In this document: in pieces, positions 32,905-43,812 of the stretch | Numbering within the stretch: the stretch's first letter is position 1 | Layout of the letters: each line of letters starts with the position of its first letter | Assembly (NCBI GenBank): GCA_039090855.1 | Contig: CM077001.1 | Coordinates: 121,477,922-121,541,921, forward strand | DNA: 64,000 nt | DNA from: Macrothele yani | Lineage: Eukaryota; Arthropoda; Arachnida; Araneae; Macrothelidae | Direction of reading: 5' to 3' | Made by a program: the position numbers and the translations under genes | Notes under the pieces: generated by a model | Database searches by the model: none | What the model saw: only the letters and a program-made list of their open reading frames with translations | Told to the model about the DNA's origin: nothing

Positions 32905-34290
32905 ACCTTCTGTGAAAGCGAAAGTACTAGTCACGTGCCGTGGCCCCTCCTCCTACTTATGAATCTGAGGTGTCAACGTTATAGGTGCTTCTCACAGACA
33001 CAAGGAAGCGTTTCTGTTTCTCTGAAACACTCCCTAAACTCTATTCGGGCGAACAAACGAAGTCTTCCCCACTTTGTTATGAAATCTGTGATCCAGGAAG
33101 GCGGATCGAAACAGCTGAATGAACCGAATAATAATCACAACTAAAATATAAGGATCTCGAGAGGATTTATCAATACAACACAAACATTTATTAAATAATC
33201 AGTTAGGTTCCGACGGCGGTGGATTAATCTTCCTCTAGTCTCGGGTTTCACTAAGGCTTGGATCTGACGGGGCGTAGACATGAAATCTAGGAGAATCACT
33301 TCCGAAGAAAGTATCTAAGTCCTAGCTTTCGGCGTTGACGTTCTAGAGAGAATCTACCTACTCTTAGGTAGATCTGTATCTCTGAGAATACTATTATTAG
33401 CTTACTCGTTCTTCCCTGTCGTTACGAATTCAATCTTAGCCAGTACTAATAATTAACTTGCTGTAGAGGAATATCTATTATGAAAGCGGGATTCGCGGAC
33501 TGGGACCTGTACCGCTGCAACCAAACACCAAATCTCTCCAAAGATAGTGCGCTGGCTAATCTCATCCAGAGCCTCGGAGCTCCGTATAACAGGAGCGTCC
33601 GTCCGCTCACAAAAAGAAGGAAAACGCTTCGCGTCCCCTTAACCGGAGAACTACTCTCTCCGCTAGACGAAAGCATACTAACTAACAGGTTCCTCCTAAG
33701 AGACCTGCTTGCTGCTCTCTTCGCCTCCTCCGCGCTTCGCATGCGCAAAGCCCCCGGCGCCGACACTGCCCTGTCGCTGACCTGCTGACGTGGCGCTCTT
33801 CTTCTGCCCGGGCGTCCCTCCTTTCGACGTCACGCGCCGACTAATCCCTGGCGTCGGCGAGGCGTACTTAACTGATGTGTTTTTATCCTACCTTTCGTCT
33901 CCTGCGGTCCGTCAGATCTATCCATTAGGAAGTGCACCCTTTGAGAACGCAATCCTACCACCGAAGTACATTCTTACAATAACACAATATACACTGTTAT
34001 ATCTACACAAAGGAGGATGGCTGGTTTTCCAGACTTTTAGGCGTCTGTACGACGCTGACAATGTACAGCGAAAGTCGCGGTGTATTTGAAGATGTTATCA
34101 GTTCGTTGGAAAAGCCTATCGCTTTCTAAGGCGTGAGAAAACTGAAGTTCTTTGTCTGAAGCCCTCGACCTCGAAATTTTTTTCTCGAACCTTCTGTCGT
34201 CTTGTTGAGCTTTGCACTGTCTCACTTTTCTTTGTGAAAAAGCAGCATAATGTTCAGTTCATTATATTTTAACATAATTAATATGTCCGT
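32905..34290. other. Foreign GC-richer block of unknown origin inside the CACTG element
   Basis: It has no counterpart in the related CACTG-ended copies. Short frames at 33480-33788 and 33446-33766 overlap on opposite strands and carry no motif I know. On the minus strand AATAAATGTTTGTGTTG at about 33183 would fit a polyadenylation signal, so it could be an LTR or transposon remnant, but ends and duplication are unclear. Confidence 0.35.
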
Positions 34291-34858
34291 TCTTGCACCT
34301 ACATTTTTCAGCCCTTACCCCAGATAATCCTTCTACTCCAGTGAGAATTGAAACAGGCTCAAAATGCTTTGCAACTTGATTTTTTTAAACTGACAACGAC
34401 TTTCAGTTATCTTTAAAAAGGTTAAATGTGCTTTTTTATAGTATTATTTCACCAAAAAAAAAAAAGCTGCTCAATATAGAATTTATTCTTGATAGCTATA
34501 ATACCTTTTGTCTTAAGTAATCCAAAGACTGATACAGAGACATCGTATAACTATCTGTACAATAAGTTAAATACACGGTTTCTTACAGTAACACAATATA
34601 CAGGGTGACCAGAATCTACCGCACAATAAACCTATACAGGACGATTCCTCTTGGAGAAAGAAGCCGAAAACCGTTGTCCTTTGTCCGATCGGACGTCGCA
34701 TTTCGGAGATATACGCGCCGAGAGTTCGTGACGTCACATCCGGTAAGAATACAGACATTAGAAATAACTTACCCAATCACTTTCACAGAAAACATGTAAT
34801 TTATTGATGTGTACCACTACAACACAAGTGATAAAACACGTGGATTCGGGTCAGATTA

Positions 34859-35928
34859 CAACATGCGTTCAAAATGACCACCTTGTAGTGCGGAACAGGC
34901 GGCAGCCCGCCGATTAACAGACATCTGCACGCGTTGCAGCATAGCAGGGGTTACAGTTGTGAGGGCTGCGTGTAAGGTGGCCACTAGGTCGTGCAAGCTG
35001 TTGACAGGCCGTCGATATTCCAGTTCATTTAGATGACCCCAGAGGAAGAAGTCCAATGTGTTAAGATCCGGCGGTCTAGCTGGCCATGCGACAGGACCAC
35101 CACGGGGAGGCCATCCACCGGGATATTCCGTATCCAGCCACTGGCGAACATTTGCAGCGTAATGCGCCGGTGCTCCATCATGCTGGAACCACAGATTGCT
35201 GAGAACACGTTTTCCAATAAGTCCGGCAGAACATCACGTAGAAACGCCATCTAGTTGGCAGCTGTGACACGTTCGGGAAGAAGATATGGTCCCCCTTGGA
35301 TATCGCCCACAATACCACACCAGACATTAACCCCCCACCGGACCTGGTGACCGTGTTCACGTGTTGCGATTGTCCAATGCCCAAACATGACTATTATGGG
35401 TGAGGCAGATACCATGCCGTGTAAACCTTGCTTCATCATCCCACAAGATCCGGCGGATGAAACTACTGTATTATCGGCAGCATGTTGCTATAGCAGCCAC
35501 TCACAGTATGCCTGTCTTCGAGAATAATCCTGTGGTAATAGGCCTTGCACCCATGTGATGTGATATGGATGCAGGTCTTCGTCGTGTAGAACGGCAAGTA
35601 CGGTACCTTGGTGCACACCGAACTGTCGCATGGTAGCACTGCTGCTGGTCGTTGGCTCCTCCTCTATGAACTCTAGTATTGCGTCCTCGAGGGATGCTCT
35701 TCTTACAGACGGTCGATCGCCACTGTCTACACTTGGACGTGGTGCGACATTGCCCGTGTCGCGCATTCGAGCGTCAACCTGCCGTATGACTTGGGCGTCC
35801 GGGTGCCGTCGTGCTGGGTATCGCTCGCTGAAGGCCCTTGCTGCACGCAATGCTGAACCATGGCATTCCTCCAATAGGAGACATATGTCACAATACTCTC
35901 TCAAACTGTACGACGTATCGCTACCCAC
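34859..35928 (-). pseudogene. DUF4817/Tc1-mariner-type transposase, inactivated
   Basis: The first 146 codons (35928-35488) give an N-terminal HTH domain of the DUF4817 type (LREYCDICLLLEECHGSALR, then a FSERYPARRHPD stretch) followed by a linker and second HTH. A stop or frameshift near 35490 separates it from the catalytic part, which reappears in shifted frames, with the C-terminal FFLWGHLNELEYRRPV block at 34990-35056. The element is dead but fairly recent, as long frames persist. Confidence 0.85.
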
Positions 35929-36060
35929 ACTACTGTCAAATGTACCAACGCAGTATGAGCTTACCTGTTACCGTCGCCAACCCTTTTTATCCCTACCTGC
36001 CGTATCGCACAGGCGTACAACCGATGGTTTCATGCCACCACGTCCTTCGAATTTGCATAC

Positions 36061-36286
36061 GCAGCCCCGGTGGCGCAGTGGTCTAAGCGATGGCCTCTGA
36101 TCATTCATCCGAATGGGGTCCGGGTTCGAATCCCGGTGAAGCATGGAAGCTGTGTTTGCATTTACGGCACTGGCTCTGTCTCTTCCCTGGAACCAGTGAT
36201 CCTAAATTAGGGACGGGCGACTGCTTATAGCTCATTGAGTTGCTCACGGTGGTCGCTAAACCTCCAAAAAAAAAAAAAAAAAAAAA
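36061..36286 (+). mobile_element. SINE-A
   Basis: Flanked by TTTGCATAC (36052-36060) and TTTGCGTAC (36287-36295). A and B boxes and a 20-base A tail present. Confidence 0.93.
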
Positions 36287-36325
36287 TTTGCGTACCCACA
36301 CCGTGTCACATTTTTAAATGTTGAT

Positions 36326-36508
36326 CGACCACCGTGTGCAACAAGTAGTTGCCCGTCCTGAATTTAGGACCACTGGTTCCAGGGAAGGGAGAGAGCCAGT
36401 GCCGTAAGACAAACACAACATCCATACCTGGCCGGGATTCGAACCCGGACCCCTTACGGACCAATGATCAGAAGCCATCGCCTTAGACCACTGCGCCACC
36501 GGGGCGGC
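36326..36508 (-). mobile_element. SINE-A lacking a poly(A) tail
   Basis: Head and body match SINE-A, but the tail is absent and the body starts at CGACCACCG. Possible 5-bp duplication TTGAT (36321-36325, 36509-36513). It lies tail to tail with the previous copy. Confidence 0.85.
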
Positions 36509-36682
36509 TTGATTGCCTTATGCTTATGATACGTGCGTCTGTATAATTATTCACGTCGCTCTTCAACGAGCATGCCCGTTACCGGATGTGACGTCACGAA
36601 ACTTTCGGCTTGTATATCTCCAGAATGCGAAGTCCAATCGGACAACTGACAACAGTTTTCGGCTTCTTTCTCCACGAGGAAT

Positions 36683-36911
36683 TTTTTTTTTTTTTTTTTT
36701 GTGGTTGGAGGTTTAACGACCACCGTGAGCAACTCAATGGGCTATAAGCAGTCGCCCGTCCCTAATTTAGGGTCACTGGTTCCAGGGAAGGGAGAGAGCC
36801 AGTGCCGTAAGACAAACACAACATCCATGCCTGACCGGGATTCGAACCCGGACCCCTTACGGACGAATGATCAGAGGCCAGCGCCTTAGACCACTGCGCC
36901 ACCGGGGCGGC
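36683..36911 (-). mobile_element. SINE-A
   Basis: Exact 11-bp duplication CCACGAGGAAT (36672-36682 and 36912-36922). Long tail. Confidence 0.95.
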
Positions 36912-37797
36912 CCACGAGGAATCGTCCGGTAGGTTTATTGTGAGGTCGATTCTGATCACCCTGTATATATTAAATAGCTAGCGCACAAAATAGAGGAGAG
37001 AAGAAATATCCTGTCCCACAATAAACAAAATTCATGAGATATACTATCCACAACATCCGATCTCTCTACAGAACTTTGAAATTCGACAGACAATTGAAAT
37101 TTAAAAGTTAATCAAACCTCAAGTATTCTCGCCAATCGCTTCAATTACCGGTAATTTCTCGTCATACGGATACGGAAGAAGTGAGAACGGAGTTTCTCCG
37201 TTAATATACGAAAAGAATTGCGGAAAGGTTTCTGAAAATTCAGTGTTTTCCGTTAACACATCTCTAAAACGGTCATTTACCGTCAATATAAGAAGCATTC
37301 TGCGGAAAGGTATCTGAAAATTCAGAATTTTCCCGTGGTATGAAAAATCCGTGAAATTTAGGTTTCTTTCCGTGATTTCACGGAAGGAGTTGTATCAGAA
37401 ATATACTTCGTTAATTCACGAAAGAAATGACGGAAAGTGGCTCGTAAATTTTGGAAAATTTTTACAGTGTAAGATCAAAATGACACAAGGTTTATGTAGA
37501 ACCTTTCTGACTTCCTGAATCTTGAGTTATGATTTTAATATTTGATAAAGACTAATTAACAGGGGCTCAACGAATCGATCTTCAGGTGCTGATCTTTTTA
37601 GAAGATTTTAAATTACAACCTTGATATTCCGCATTTCTAAACACTTTACAAAACCTAATAAAAGGCATTCAACGAATTATTTCTCACCTATTTACAAGCC
37701 ACCTAGACCGCGGACCATTTTAGAAGATTTTAAGTTACAACCTAGATATTTGGTGTTCGTAAACAGTTTATAAAACTTAATGAAACGCAATCAACAG

Positions 37798-38020
37798 GTC
37801 GCCCCGGTGGCGCAGTGGTCTAAGGCGTTGGCCTCTGATCGTTCGTCGGAAGGGGTCCGGGTTCGAATCCCGGTGAGGCATGGATGTTGTGTTTGTCTTA
37901 CGGCACTGGCTCTCTCCCTTCCCTGGAGCCAGTGACTCTAAATTAGGGACGGGCGACTGCTTATAGCCCATTGAGTTGCTCACGGTGGTCGTTAAATCTC
38001 AAAAAAAAAAAAAAAAAAAA
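37798..38020 (+). mobile_element. SINE-A
   Basis: Inserted in the inner left arm of the large palindrome, with duplication TCAACAG (37791-37797, 38022-38028) and a 20-base A tail. Confidence 0.93.
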
Positions 38021-38808
38021 GTCAACAGATTATTTCTCACCTGTGTTATAAATGTTTGTAAACATTTTATGACATAAAACATTTTTTAAAAAAACATAAA
38101 TGTTTTTTTTTATAAAATGTTTATAAACATTTTATAACACAAGACAGAAATTATCTGTTGATTGCCTTTCATCAAGTTTTATAAACAGTTTGCAAACACC
38201 AAATATCTAGGTTGTAACTTGAAATCTTCTGAAAAGGCCAGCGGCCTAGATGTTTTGTAAAGAGCTGAGAAATAATCTGTTCAGTGTCTTTTATTAGGCT
38301 TTATAAAATGTTTACAAATATGAAATATCTTGGTCGCAATTTAAAATCTAAAAAGACCAGCGGCCTAGGTGGTTTGTAAGTACGTGAGAAATAATCCGTT
38401 GAGTGTCCTTTATTAGGTTTCGTAAAATGTTTACAAATACGAAATATCTAGGTTGTAACTTAAAATCTTCTAAATGGCCAGCGGGCTACGTGGCTTGTAA
38501 ATAGGTGAGAAATAATCTGTTGAGTGCCTTTTATTAAGCTTCGTAAAATGTTTAGAAATACGAAATATCAAGGTTGTACTTCAAAATCTTCTAAAAAGAT
38601 CAGCACCTGAAAATCGATTCGTTGAGCCTCTGCTAATTAGCTTTTATTGCTTGTTATCACATGGAAAATCATAACTCAAGATTAGGGAGTCAGAAAAGTT
38701 TATATAAATCATGTGACATTTTGATCTTACGTACCTAGTGAGATCCTTAGGAAAACCGGTATATTTTGTTTTGGTCAGCTAGGAAAACTTGCACACTTTA
38801 ACAAGATC

Positions 38809-39856
38809 TCAAATAGGAACGCATTTTGTGTACATTTCCTTACTTGAGAAGGTGTACGAGTTTTCCCGTGTGCCAGTTTTCCGCCCGTTTGCTCTTTGCT
38901 CGGTAGCACGAGAAAGTGTGCGAGTTTTCCGGTGTACGTGTTTTCCGCCACCCGAGCTGACGTGGCAGCTATCTTCGTGGACGACAGTGGACTCTTGGAC
39001 TCTAAGGGTCCCGTCTGAAAGTTGCGTTTGTAACATTAACCTATCTTGTTCCAAGGACTTGTACAGCAGGAAAAGGAGTGAGAGCCCAAATAAGAAAACT
39101 GTAACCTGGGCATCCGTATTTATCAGGAGTGAAGTTAATTAACCATTTTAAGGATAGTGGATTGTAACCATTTCCCTCCAATTTTCCGCCATCTTTTTCG
39201 ATGCGCTGGGCAACGGTTAAAGTATACTCTCTTTCTCACGCATCTCTTCAGGAGAAAAGTTAGATTTGGGAGTTTTTCACTTTCCTGCGAGTGAGTAAGA
39301 AGAGGGGACAGAGAAGCCAATTAAGGAACTTCTACGTCTTCTGAGAAAAGGGGATCTGGACATTATTGCTTTTCAACTATCCCAGGCGAGGGGATGGAGT
39401 TGTTGCGTGGGCACTTTTCCTGCGAGGAGAAAGCGCAAGCAGCCGAAAGAAGAAGGGTCCAGCAGAAGATTCTGTTGGAAGTGACCGGAGAAGGAGGTGG
39501 TAGATTCTGTCTTGTCGGTGTGAACTGAGATAAGCAAGAAGGCGATGAGTGCTGACGAATAGGAAACGAATACTGGCCAAACGGGAAGGCGATCAACTTG
39601 TTAATGGTAATAGAGAGCAGGAAAGGAGATCAAGACAATGCTTTGAGACATTCCCCATAACATCTGAATAAACACCTTCCTCACTGCAAGAGCGAGCTAA
39701 TGCTTTGATTGATATTTTATTCTTATTTTATTATATCTATTTGCTTAAGTCGGGTAAATTACGGGTTAATGTCAAAAAGGGTTATCTCCAGGACTAATGG
39801 AGTTGCAGAAACGTAATACCACTTGTTTTAAAGTTTAGGACAAGTGCTGTGAGAGT
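38809..39856. other. Unassigned region with a 117-codon frame
   Basis: The frame at 38789-39142 (plus) begins in the palindrome arm and contains repeated 'cgagttttccggtgt'-type sequence, so it is probably not a gene. No domain was recognised in it or in the minus-strand frames at 39363-39596. Confidence 0.4.
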
Positions 39857-41640
39857 TTAGGACATTTGGGCACCGGACTTTTGGGCACCGGACATTTGGG
39901 CACCCGGACATTTGGGCACCCAGACATTTCGGCACCCGGACATTTGGGCACAAATCTTGTGGGGCCTTACAAAAATTGCCGTTTTTTTTCGCTGTGAGGG
40001 CAATTGAATGGAGAAAACGTTTCCACAAACATTTCAGACAAACGACAATTGGGTGCCCAAGGGGGAAGAGCCTCCCCCCCGCCGTTAATATAGCCAAATT
40101 TTTGATAAATTTAAAACAATAAAATAGACGAAACCTTTTTTTAAATGTTTGACAGCCTTGAAGGAGGTAAGGATTTTTCTTACCCCCCCCCCAGCACACA
40201 TAAAATGTCCGTAATTTCGTATTTTCTTATTTACGATATTTTTCTATAAACTATAACTAAACAAATTCTCTGCGAGTATGAGGAAACCCAGGACTCTTGT
40301 CGAGTGTGTGTGTGTGGAGGGGGGGGGGGGGCTTAAAACCTAAAATATGAAATATAAAAAAATTCTGGTCCGATCGGGAGATTTTCAGCCATTACAAGCT
40401 ACAAGTCATCGAATTGTCTGAGGGCATCTGCTGCCTCAGGAAACTAGGGGGAGGGGATACCAAAAGCGTAAAATATCAAGATTTCTCATTACTCTTCCGA
40501 TCGGGAGATCTTCAGCATTTACAAGCTGCAACTCGACAAATTTTCTCAGCGCATGTGCACTCTCTGGAAACCTGTCGGCGATGGGGGGGGGGGGGGGGTT
40601 AATACCAAAAGTGTAAAATATGAAAAATTCCTCCTCCCATCGGGAGATTTTTGGCATTTACAAGCTACAACTCGACACATTATTTGAAGGCATGTGCCTA
40701 CTCAGCAATCCTGTGCATGTGAGGGGGGGGTACCAAAAGTGTAAAATTTGAAGACATTCTCGTCCGATCGGGAGATTTTCAGTATTTACAAGCTGCAGCT
40801 CGACAAAGTTTCTGTTCTGAGCGTATGTGCCTACGCAGCAAACCCGTCCGCGTTTGAAATAAATGCTGAAATTCTCCCAATCGGGAGAGAAATTCTTCAT
40901 ATTTTACACTTTTGGTATACCTCCCCCCCCCCCCCCACACACACACACAAATTTTCAGAGCAGGCACGTGCGCTCAGACAATGTTACGAGTTGTAGCTTG
41001 TAAATGCTGAAGATCTCCCGATCGGACGAAAAATTTTCTATATTTCACACTTTTAGTATTACCCCCCCCTTCACCCCCCTCCCCCACCCACCCCGACAGG
41101 TGTGCCCAGTAGGTTTACGCCCTGAGATAATGTCTCCAGTTGTAGTTTGTAAATGCTGAATATCTCCCGATCGGACGAAAAATTGTTCATATTTTACACT
41201 TTTGATATATCCCCCACCCACCCCCGATAGGTTTGCTGAGTAGACTCGTGCCCGTAAATATTTAGTGCCTAAGTAACTTACGGCGAACATTTTCTCGGTC
41301 AATCTCTTACCATTGGGCCAAGAAACGGCAATTCTTATACGGCCCCTTAAACATTTGTGCCCAAATGTCCGGGTGCCCAAATGTCCGGTGCCCAAACGTC
41401 CGCCCAGTCTTCCAGACAGAAATTCGTAAATATGTCTCAATTTCTTAATGATTATGAGATATAAGTGAAGTTTTTTTGTGCACACCACTTGCTCAAGTAG
41501 GGAGAAATATAGGAACACTATAATTTTTAACGCAGCGCAATTTCATTGCTTTAAAAGGGAATGTGCCCAAATGTCCGGGTGCCCAAATGTCCGGTGCCCA
41601 AATGTCCGGTGCCCAAAAGTCCGGTGCCCAAATGTCCTAA
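39857..41640. mobile_element. Foldback-like element with minisatellite inverted termini
   Basis: The left terminus is a tandem array of a 15-16 bp unit GGACATTTGGGCACC (39857-39955). The right terminus is its inverse GGTGCCCAAATGTCC (41350-41405 and 41560-41640). The interior is itself inverted: units of about 140 bp holding GATCGGGAGATTTTCAGCAT and ACCAAAAGTGTAAAATATGA run forward at 40360-40850 and reversed at 40870-41230. The layout resembles Drosophila FB elements in form only; no sequence relationship is claimed. Extreme ends TTAGGACATTTGGGCACC and its complement match. Confidence 0.8.
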
Positions 41641-42282
41641 CCCCATCTGTGATGCACTGTCGGAGTGGTCTCTGGGCTAATACCAAAAAGTTCTCAAAAT
41701 AGTATAATTATACTAATGATCCGAATTCCTTGGCGCAGAATAGAAATCAAAGTTTCCAAGCTTGCGCACATCAACCAGATGGCTTTTTCAAGGAATTTAG
41801 AAAGCAAACTGACAGCAGGTAAAACAAACAGTGAGGCAATTGGAGAAAATAGAGCTACTTTTCAAAACTTAAGGTTTTCATAATAAGCATGCATGCATTT
41901 GATGGTAAATGCTGCCTTTGGTATTAATACTTTTTGTGCTATGTTTAAAAGACAACGATGAATCCAATTCGGACTGTGTTTCCTAGGTTACTGTTACAAA
42001 GGCAATTTACAGACAGTCCCACCCCCTGAGGGGTGCAAGAGTCTACAGTCGTCAGCTAAGATAGATTCCGTGGCTAACGGCAATCGTCGCCGAGATACTT
42101 GGCTGCATCTCCCGGTGGATTTCAAAGTTGTCTGTATTAGGTCATTACCGAAAATTTAAGGGAAAGATGGCTTATGATATCAAATACCGAATTAAGCAAA
42201 AAGTTCATTTCATTCTAAATAAATCTGCCCGAAGTAACACCCCAATCTCTGATCTCAGTTGTAATGTATTATTATTATTTAT
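41641..42282. other. Spacer
   Basis: No gene was recognised. The frame at 41665-41883 has no known motif. Confidence 0.4.
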
Positions 42283-42483
42283 TTTTTTATTGGAAGTTTA
42301 ACCACCACCGTGAGCAACTCAATGAGCTATAAGCAGTCGCCCGTCCTTAATTTACGGTCACTGGTTCCAGGGAAGGGAGAGAGCCAGTGCCGTAAGACAA
42401 ACACAGCATCCATGCCTCACCGGGATTCGAACCCGGACCTATCTCGGAAGCCATTGCTTAGACCACTGCGCCACCGGGGCGGC
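42283..42483 (-). mobile_element. SINE-A
   Basis: Head, B box and body present, with a short deletion in the tRNA-like part (gacctatctcggaagccatt). Tail degenerate. Confidence 0.9.
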
Positions 42484-43756
42484 GAGAAATATTTGGAAGG
42501 AACACCGTTAAGATATTTTTCAAAAAGACGGTTGGTTTTTAGAATTGAAATTTTCCTCCTTCTCCTGCTGGAAGTCAAAAGTTGCAGTATTTTTGAGGTC
42601 AAATACTCTTTTCAAGAAAGTCAATCATTTTCCTGATCAGGGGTACCTAATCAAACAACTTTTTGAATCCACATACATACTACAGTAATTGTATGATGTT
42701 CTTCCAATCTGTAGTTGTTAATTGTTATAATCTTCTCAAAATGAGAGGTATCAGTGTATAATAAAGAACACTTATGCATACAAGGTATCCAAGAGCTCGA
42801 AGTAAAGAAAAAAAAAAAAAAAAGAAAGCCTGCTTCGTTCTGTCCCTTTATGATTGTGCACACATTACGTGATTGGGGTTAACTGTGTAGGTGAAACCCT
42901 TCACTGATCGGAGCGTTGGAGGAGGTCAGTTGGGAAGCAGCCCTCGGATGGCCTTTCCCGTCACGATACCGGCCTTTACCCCAGCCACCTACATCGGCGA
43001 GGAACGGCGGCTTGACCTCTGACACGAAGCACGCTATGCGCACATAAATCTACCGAGGGACGAATTTTCGGGGGGAAGGATTGAGAAGCTGGATATGCTT
43101 GTCAGTCCCCATATCTCGTCGCCCCTTCTTTTCCAGCGACAGATTGGTACCAGATGCAGGAACACTATAGTACATAGTTTTCGGGGGTGGGGGGAGTGGG
43201 GGGACACCTGCTTGATGCGAAGAAAATGAAGTCCCACACCCCCACAGTTAAATTTTCACGCTTTTTTTTTCTTCTTTTCTGGTATTCAAACAAGGCAGGG
43301 AGTCTGACAAGGAAAATTATTTGTTTTCCAAAGTTGCCGGTACTTCACGAATCATTCTTGTTTGTTGTCGAAGCACATTGCTTCAGATTTTTCTTACTTC
43401 TCTATTCTGAAAAGAAAAGTGTCAAATTGTATGCTGAACGCATTTTTCGACCCTTTATCGTCGGACGTACACAGTCTGATTTAACGAAATATTTTCGCTG
43501 AAGAGAATGTAAACGATCAACTTCGCTGATAAAGGGAAAATACCTGCATCATAAACAGTGGCGTCATTACAAACTAACGCCCCTTAAACTAATTTAAAAG
43601 GACTGCTCTGTTTGTAAAACTAAAAAAAACAACAAAAAAAAAAACCCCGCAAATCGGCTCGATCTGCAAAACTAACCAAGAAAATCAAAATACATATATT
43701 TTAACTTACATTATTTCATTAGCCAATTAGCCAATTTTTTTTATATTTTTATCAGT
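42484..43756. other. Spacer
   Basis: No gene was recognised. Contains short poly-A and G-rich tracts (42807-42823, 43183-43203). Confidence 0.4.
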
Positions 43757-43812
43757 GGCGTAGCTACTATAGGGCGAGCTAGGGTCCAGCCGCTTGCTGG
43801 GCCCATCCCCGT
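43757..43812 (+). repeat. hAT-type left end
   Basis: CAGTGGCGTAGCTACTATAG followed by GGGCGAGCTAGGG resembles a hAT terminal sequence. No matching right end was found after the satellite array. Confidence 0.45.

Larger units (their letters stand above)
34601..36963 (-). mobile_element. Tc1/mariner-superfamily element (DUF4817 type) with three SINE insertions
   Basis: TIRs CAGGGTGACCAGAATC and GATTCTGATCACCCTG flanked by TA (34599-34600, 36964-36965). Subterminal regions are inverted for well over 100 bp (CGGCTTCTTTCTCC…/GGAGAAAGAAGCCG). SINE-A copies at 36061, 36326 and 36683 account for about 640 bp. Confidence 0.88.
32703..37469. mobile_element. CACTG-ended DNA transposon enlarged by insertions
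   Basis: Left CACTGTAAAAAATAAGTTG and right ATTTTTACAGTG, with TA on both sides (32701-32702 and 37470-37471). Homologous terminal arms to 19345-20658. Two blocks are foreign: 32905-34290 of unknown origin and 34601-36963, a Tc1/mariner-superfamily element. Confidence 0.78.
32632..38808. repeat. Large imperfect palindrome (foldback element) with nested insertions
   Basis: Sequence 32640-32702 (…CCAGTTTTCCTAGGGATCTCACTGAGTACGTA) is complementary to 38733-38800. The left arm resumes after the CACTG element at 37470 (AAGATCAAAATGACAC…) and pairs with 38640-38732. Inner sub-repeats of about 115 bp (taggttgtaacttaaaatc, aataatctgttgagtg) run inverted on the two sides of a centre near 38090-38100. 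Confidence 0.75.

Noticed and set aside
33446..33788. A host gene of about 100 codons
   Set aside because: Overlapping open frames on both strands in a GC-rich insert, no known motif, and located inside nested transposons.
38789..39142. A 117-codon coding exon
   Set aside because: The start lies in the palindrome arm, the frame contains degenerate repeats, and no homology is recognised.
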